From Liolophura sinensis (taxonomy: Eukaryota; Mollusca; Polyplacophora; Chitonida; Chitonidae), in the NCBI RefSeq assembly GCF_032854445.1, contig NC_088303.1:10053501-10117500 (forward strand): 64,000 nucleotides of DNA. Direction: 5' to 3'. Positions within the stretch are counted from its first letter, which is position 1, and each line of letters starts with the position of its first letter. Position numbers and translations under genes: made by a program. The notes under the pieces are model-generated. The model ran no database searches. It saw nothing but the letters and a program-made list of their open reading frames with translations, and was not told the DNA's origin. Below, one piece after another: positions 57,641 to 64,000 of the stretch.

Positions 57641-60600
57641 TTTAGTTTACGGTCGTGTCTAATTCCACGTAACGTTGTGTGGGATAGGGCTATACTTACA
57701 TATGGGCAAGCTGTTGAAAATGTTTAGTTTACGATCGTGTCTAATTCCACGTAACGTGGGGTGGGGTAGAACTATACATACATATGGGCAAGCTGTTGAG
57801 AATGCTTAGTTGACGGTCGTGTCTAATTCCATGTAACGTTGTATGGGATAGGGCTATACATACATATGCGCAAGCTGTTGAGAATGTTTAGTTGACGGTC
57901 GTGTCTAATTCCACGTAACGTGGTGTGGGATGGGACTATACATACATATGGGCAAGCTGTTGAGAATGTTTAGTTGACGGTCGTGTCTAATTCCACGTAA
58001 CGTGGGGTGGGATAGAACTATACATATATATGGGCAAGCTGTTGAGAATGCTTAGTTGACGGTCGTGTCTAATTCCACGTAACGTTGTATGGGATAGGGC
58101 TATACATACATATGCGCAAGCTGTTGAGAATGTTTAGTTGACGGTCGTGTCTAATTCCACGTAACGTTGTGTGGGATGGGACTATACATACATATGGGCA
58201 AGCTGTTGAGAATGTTTAGTTGACGGTCGTGTCTAATTCCACGTAACGTGGTGTGGGATGGGGCTATACATACATATGGGCAAGCTGTTGAGGATGTTTA
58301 GTTGACGGTCGTGTCTAATTCCACGTAACGTGCTGCGGGATAGTGCTATACATACATATGCACACGCTGGATGAGGATGTTTAGTTTACGGTCGTGTCTA
58401 ATTCCACGTAACGTGGTGTGGGATGGGGCTATACATACATATGGACATGCTGTTGAGGATGTTTAGTTGACGGTCGTGTCTAATTCCACGTAACGTTGTG
58501 TGGGATGGGACTATACATACATATGCGCAAGCTGTTGAGAATGTTTAGTTGACGGTCGTGTCTAATTCCACGTAACGTGGTGTGGGATAGGGCTATACAT
58601 ACATATGGGCAAGCTGTTGAGGATGTTTAGTTGACGGTCGTGTCTAATTCCACGTAACGTTGTGTGGGATAGGAGTATACATACACATGGACATGCTCTT
58701 GAGGATGTTTAGTTGACGGTCGTGTCTAATTCCACGTAACGTGGTGTGGGATGGGGCCATACATACATATGGGCAAGCTGTTGAGGATGTTTAGTTGACG
58801 GTCGTGTCTAATTCCACGTAACGTTGTGTGGGATGGGACTATACACATACACATGGACATGCTCTTGAGGATGTTTAGTTGACGGTCGTGTCTAATTCCA
58901 CGTAACGTTGTGTGGGATGGGGCTATACATACATATGGGCAAGCTGTTGAGAATGTTTAGTTGACGGTCGTGTCTAATTCCGCGTAACGTGGTGTGGGAT
59001 GGGGCTATACATACATATGGGCAAGCTGTTGAGAATGTTTAGTTGACGGTCGTGTCTAATTCCACGTAACGTGGTGTGGGATAGGGCTATACATACACAT
59101 GGGCACGTTGTTGATAATGTTTAGTTCACTGTCGTGTCTAATTCCACGTAACGTGGTGTGGGATGGGACTATACATACATATGGACATGCTGTTGAGAAT
59201 GTTTAGTTGACGGTCGTGTCTAATTCCACGTAACGTTGTGTGGGATGGGGCTATACATACATATGGGCATGCTCTTGAGAATGTTTAGTTGACGGTCGTG
59301 TCTAATTCCACGTAACGTGGTGTGGGATGGGGCTATACATACATATGGGCAAGCTGTTGAGAATGCTTAGTTGACGGTCGTGTCTAATTCCACGTAACGT
59401 GATGTGGGATAGGACTATACATACATATGGGCAAGCTGTTGAGAATGTTTAGTTGACGGTCGTGTCTAATTCCACGTAACGTGGTGTGGGATGGGGCTAT
59501 ACATACACATGGGCAAGCTGTTGAGAATGTTTAGTTGACGGTCGTGTATAATTCCACGTAACGTTGTGTGGGATGGGGCTAAACATACATATGGGCATGC
59601 TCTTGAGGATGTTTAGTTGACGGTCGTGTCTAATTCCACGTAACGTGGTGTGGGATGGGCTATACATACATATGCGCAAGCTGTTGAGAATGTTTAGTTG
59701 ACGGTCGTGTCTAATTCCACGTAACGTTGTGTGGGATGGGCTATACATACATATGGGCATGCTCTTGAGGATGTTTAGTTGACGGTCGTGTCTAATTCCA
59801 CGTAACGTTGAGTGGGATGGGGCTACACATACATATGGGCAAGCTGTTGAGAATGTTTAGTTGACGGTCGTGTCTAATTCCACGTAACGTAGTGTGGGAT
59901 AGGACTATACATACATATGGGCATGCTCTTGAGGATGTTTAGTTGACGGTCGTGTCTAATTCCACGTAACGTGGTGTGGGATAGGACTATACATACATAG
60001 GGGCATGCTGTTGAGGATGTTTAGTTGACGGTCGTGTCTAATTCCACGTAACGTGGTGTGGGATAGGACTATACATACACATGGGCACGTTGTTGAGAAT
60101 GTTTAGTTTACGATCGTGTCTAATTCCACGTAACGTTGTGTGGGATAGGGCTATACATACATATGGACAAGCTGTTGAGAATGTTTAGTTGATGGTCGTG
60201 TCTAATTCCACGTAACGTTGTGTGCGATGGGGCTATACATACATATGGGCAAGCTGTTGAGAATGTTTAGTTGACGGTCGTGTCTAATTCCACGTAACAT
60301 GGTGTGGGATAGGACTATACATACACATGGGCACGTTGTTGAGAATGTTTAGTTTACGATCGTGTCTAATTCCACGTAACGTTGTGTGGGATAGGGCTAT
60401 ACATACATATGGACAAGCTGTTGAGAATGTTTAGTTGACGGTCGTGTCTAACTCCACGTAACGTTGTGTGGGATGGGACTATACATACATATGGACATGC
60501 TGTTGAGAATGTTTAGTTGACGGTCGTGTCTAATTCCACGTAACGTGGTGTGGGATAGGGCTATACATACATATGGACAAGCTGTTGAGAATGTTTAGTT

Positions 60601-63600
60601 GACGGTCGTGTCTAATTCCACGTAACGTGGTGTGGGATGGGGCTATACATACATATGGACAAGCTGTTGAGAATGTTTAGTTGACGGTCGTGTCTAATTC
60701 CACGTAACGTGGTGTGGGATAGGACTATACATACATATGGACATGCTGTTGAGAATGTTTAGTTGACGGTCGTGTCTAATTCCACGTAACGTGGTGTGGG
60801 ATAGGAGTATACATACATATGGGCAAGCTGTTGAGAATGTTTAGTTGACGGTCGTGTCTAATTCCACGTAACGTGGTGTGGGATAGGACTATACATACAC
60901 ATGGGCAAGCTGTTGAGAATGTTTAGTTGACGGTCGTGTCTAATTCCACGTAACGTTGTGTGGGATAGGGCTATACATACACATGGGCAAGCTGTTGAGA
61001 ATGTTTAGTTGACGGTCGTGTCTAATTCCACGTAACGTGGTGTGGGATAGGACTAAACATACATATGGGCACGCTGTTGAGGATGTTTAGTTGACGGTCG
61101 TGTGTAATTCCACGTAACGTGGTGTGGGATGGGGCTATACATACATATGGGCAAGCTGTTGAGAATGTTTAGTTGACGGTCGTGTCTAATTCCATGTAAC
61201 GTGGTGTGGAATAAAGCTATACATACACATGGGCAAGCTGTTGAGAATGTTTAGTTGACGGTCGTGTCTAATTCCACGTAACGTTGTGTGGGATGGGACT
61301 ATACATACACATGGACATGCTGTTGAGGATGTTTAGTTGACGGTCGTGTCCAATTCCACGTAACGTTGTGTGGGATGGGGCTATACATACATATGGGCAA
61401 GCTGTTGAGAATGTTTAGTTGACGGTCGTGTCTAATTCCACGTAACGTGGTGTGGGATGGGGCTATACATACATATGGGCAAGCTGTTGAGAATGCTTAG
61501 TTGACGGTCGTGTCTAATTCCACGTAACGTGATGTGGGATAGGACTATACATACATATGGGCAAGCTGTTGAGAATGTTTAGTTGACGGTCGTGTCTAAT
61601 TCCACGTAACGTGGTGTGGGATGGGGCTATACATACACATGGGCAAGCTGTTGAGAATGTTTAGTTGACGGTCGTGTATAATTCCACGTAACGTTGTGTG
61701 GGATGGGGCTAAACATACATATGGGCATGCCTCTTGAGGATGTTTAGTTGACGGTCGTGTCTAATTCCACGTAACGTGGTGTGGGATGGGCTATACATAC
61801 ATATGCGCAAGCTGTTGAGAATGTTTAGTTGACGGTCGTGTCTAATTCCACGTAACGTTGTGTGGGATGGGCTATACATACATATGGGCATGCTCTTGAG
61901 GATGTTTAGTTGACGGTCGTGTCTAATTCCACGTAACGTTGAGTGGGATGGGGCTATACATACATATGGGCAAGCTGTTGAGAATGTTTAGTTGACGGTC
62001 GTGTCTAATTCCATGTAACGTAGTGTGGGATAGGACTATACATACATATGGGCATGCTCTTGAGGATGTTTAGTTGACGGTCGTGTCTAATTCCACGTAA
62101 CGTGGTGTGGGATAGGACTATACATACATAGGGGCATGCTGTTGAGGATGTTTAGTTGACGGTCGTGTCTAATTCCACGTAACGTTGTGTGGGATGGGGA
62201 CTATACACATACACATGGACATGCTCTTGAGGATGTTTAGTTGACGGTCGTGTCTAATTCCACGTAACGTTGTGTGGGATGGGGCTATACATACATATGG
62301 GCAAGCTGTTGAGAATGTTTAGTTGACGGTCGTGTCTAATTCCGCGTAACGTGGTGTGGGATGAGGCTATACATACATATGGGCAAGCTGTTGAGAATGT
62401 TTAGTTGACGGTCGTGTCTAATTCCACGTAACGTGGTGTGGGATAGGCTATACAATACACATGGGCACGTTGTTGATAATGTTTAGTTCACTGTCGTGTC
62501 TAATTCCACGTAACGTGGTGTGGGATGGGACTATACATACATATGGACATGCTGTTGAGAATGTTTAGTTGACGGTCGTGTCTAATTCCACGTAACGTTG
62601 TGTGGGATGGGGCTATACATACATATGGGCATGCTCTTGAGAATGTTTAGTTGACGGTCGTGTCTAATTCCACGTAACGTGGTGTGGGATGGGGCTATAC
62701 ATACATATGGGCAAGCTGTTGAGAATGCTTAGTTGACGGTCGTGTCTAATTCCACGTAACGTGATGTGGGATAGGACTATACATACATATGGGCAAGCTG
62801 TTGAGAATGTTTAGTTGACGGTCGTGTCTAATTCCACGTAACGTGGTGTGGGATGGGGCTATACATACACATGGGCAAGCTGTTGAGAATGTTTAGTTGA
62901 CGGTCGTGTATAATTCCACGTAACGTTGTGTGGGATGGGGCTAAACATACATATGGGCATGCTCTTGAGGATGTTTAGTTGACGGTCGTGTCTAATTCCA
63001 CGTAACGTGGTGTGGGATGGGCTATACATACATATGCGCAAGCTGTTGAGAATGTTTAGTTGACGGTCGTGTCTAATTCCACGTAACGTTGTGTGGGATG
63101 GGCTATACATACATATGGGGCATGCTCTTGAGGATGTTTAGTTGACGGTCGTGTCTAATTCCACGTAACGTTGAGTGGGATGGGGCTATACATACATATG
63201 GGCAAGCTGTTGAGAATGTTTAGTTGACGGTCGTGTCTAATTCCACGTAACGTAGTGTGGGATAGGACTATACATACATATGGGCATGCTCTTGAGGATG
63301 TTTAGTTGACGGTCGTGTCTAATTCCACGTAACGTGGTGTGGGATAGGACTATACATACATAGGGGCATGCTGTTGAGGATGTTTAGTTGACGGTCGTGT
63401 CTAATTCCATGTAACGTGGTGTGGGATAGGACTATACATACACATGGGCACGTTGTTGAGAATGTTTAGTTTACGATCGTGTCTAATTCCACGTAACGTT
63501 GTGTGGGATAGGGCTATACATACATATGGACAAGCTGTTGAGAATGTTTAGTTGATGGTCGTGTCTAATTCCACGTAACGTTGTGTGCGATGGGGCTATA

Positions 63601-64000
63601 CATACATATGGGCAAGCTGTTGAGAATGTTTAGTTGACGGTCGTGTCTAATTCCACGTAACATGGTGTGGGATAGGACTATACATACACATGGGCACGTT
63701 GTTGAGAATGTTTAGTTTACGATCGTGTCTAATTCCACGTAACGTTGTGTGGGATAGGGCTATACATACATATGGACAAGCTGTTGAGAATGTTTAGTTG
63801 ACGGTCGTGTCTAACTCCACGTAACGTTGTGTGGGATGGGACTATACATACATATGGACATGCTGTTGAGAATGTTTAGCTGACGGTCGTGTCTAATTCC
63901 ACGTAACGTGGTGTGGGATAGGGCTATACATACATATGGACAAGCTGTTGAGAATGTTTAGTTGACGGTCGTGTCTAATTCCACGTAACGTGGTGTGGGA
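57628..64000 (+). repeat. 82-bp satellite array (about 78 copies), continuing past the window
   Basis: The unit is atgtttagttgacggtcgtg + tctaattccacgtaacgtgg + tgtgggatggggctatacat + acatatgggcaagctgttga + ga. Copies are mostly within a few substitutions of one another. Each unit contains the near-palindrome ccacgtaacgtgg. The first few copies are the most diverged. 82 is not divisible by three, so frames of at most a few units remain open. Confidence 0.97.

Overview
The window looks like nuclear DNA from a lophotrochozoan invertebrate, most probably a mollusc. It contains spliced genes with GT-AG introns. It also contains about fifteen copies or fragments of a tRNA-derived SINE whose body (ATAAATAAA-type end, a 'gattggtgttttacgccg' end motif, an 'aatatttcacttatacgacg' block) I associate with mollusc genomes, one lophotrochozoan-type LINE 3' end, and very many minisatellites. 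Nothing suggests a bacterial or viral origin. Species cannot be assigned from the sequence alone.

The main content is a head-to-tail pair of SLC5 (sodium/solute symporter) genes on the + strand. Only the 3' end of gene 1 is inside the window: a supported last coding exon at 2692-2981 and a probable penultimate exon ending at 564, part of which is a 78-bp coding minisatellite. Gene 2 is complete. I reconstruct 15 coding exons from 11040 to 40447 (2106 nt, 701 residues plus stop) with compatible phases at every junction. Its sequence resembles the Na+/myo-inositol cotransporters (SMIT1/SLC5A3 type) more than the Na+/glucose carriers. The sugar-site residues are kept, and the Na2 region reads S-D-L-D-S.

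Layout. 1-1.7 kb: end of the gene 1 penultimate exon and a 36-bp minisatellite that begins exactly at its splice donor. 2.7-3.0 kb: last exon of gene 1. 3-11 kb: intergenic, with SINEs, 30-, 46- and 27-bp minisatellites, then a MITE-like element and a SINE directly before the ATG exon of gene 2. 11-40.4 kb: gene 2, whose introns hold SINEs, a perfect 84-bp hairpin, a tRNA-like foldback, 56-, 48- and 62-bp arrays, four ~475-bp units with AT stretches, and a LINE end. 40.4-56.9 kb: sparse intergenic DNA with a thrice-occurring 30-bp minisatellite, a MITE and one candidate minus-strand exon at 49.2-49.4 kb. 56.9-57.6 kb: 177-bp tandem repeat. 57.6-64 kb and beyond: an 82-bp satellite with higher-order duplication.

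The most unusual pattern is that two minisatellites, one in each SLC5 gene, have units that span an exon-intron boundary and so multiply copies of the 5' splice site. Many long reading frames in this window are by-products of minisatellites whose period is a multiple of three and should not be taken as genes.
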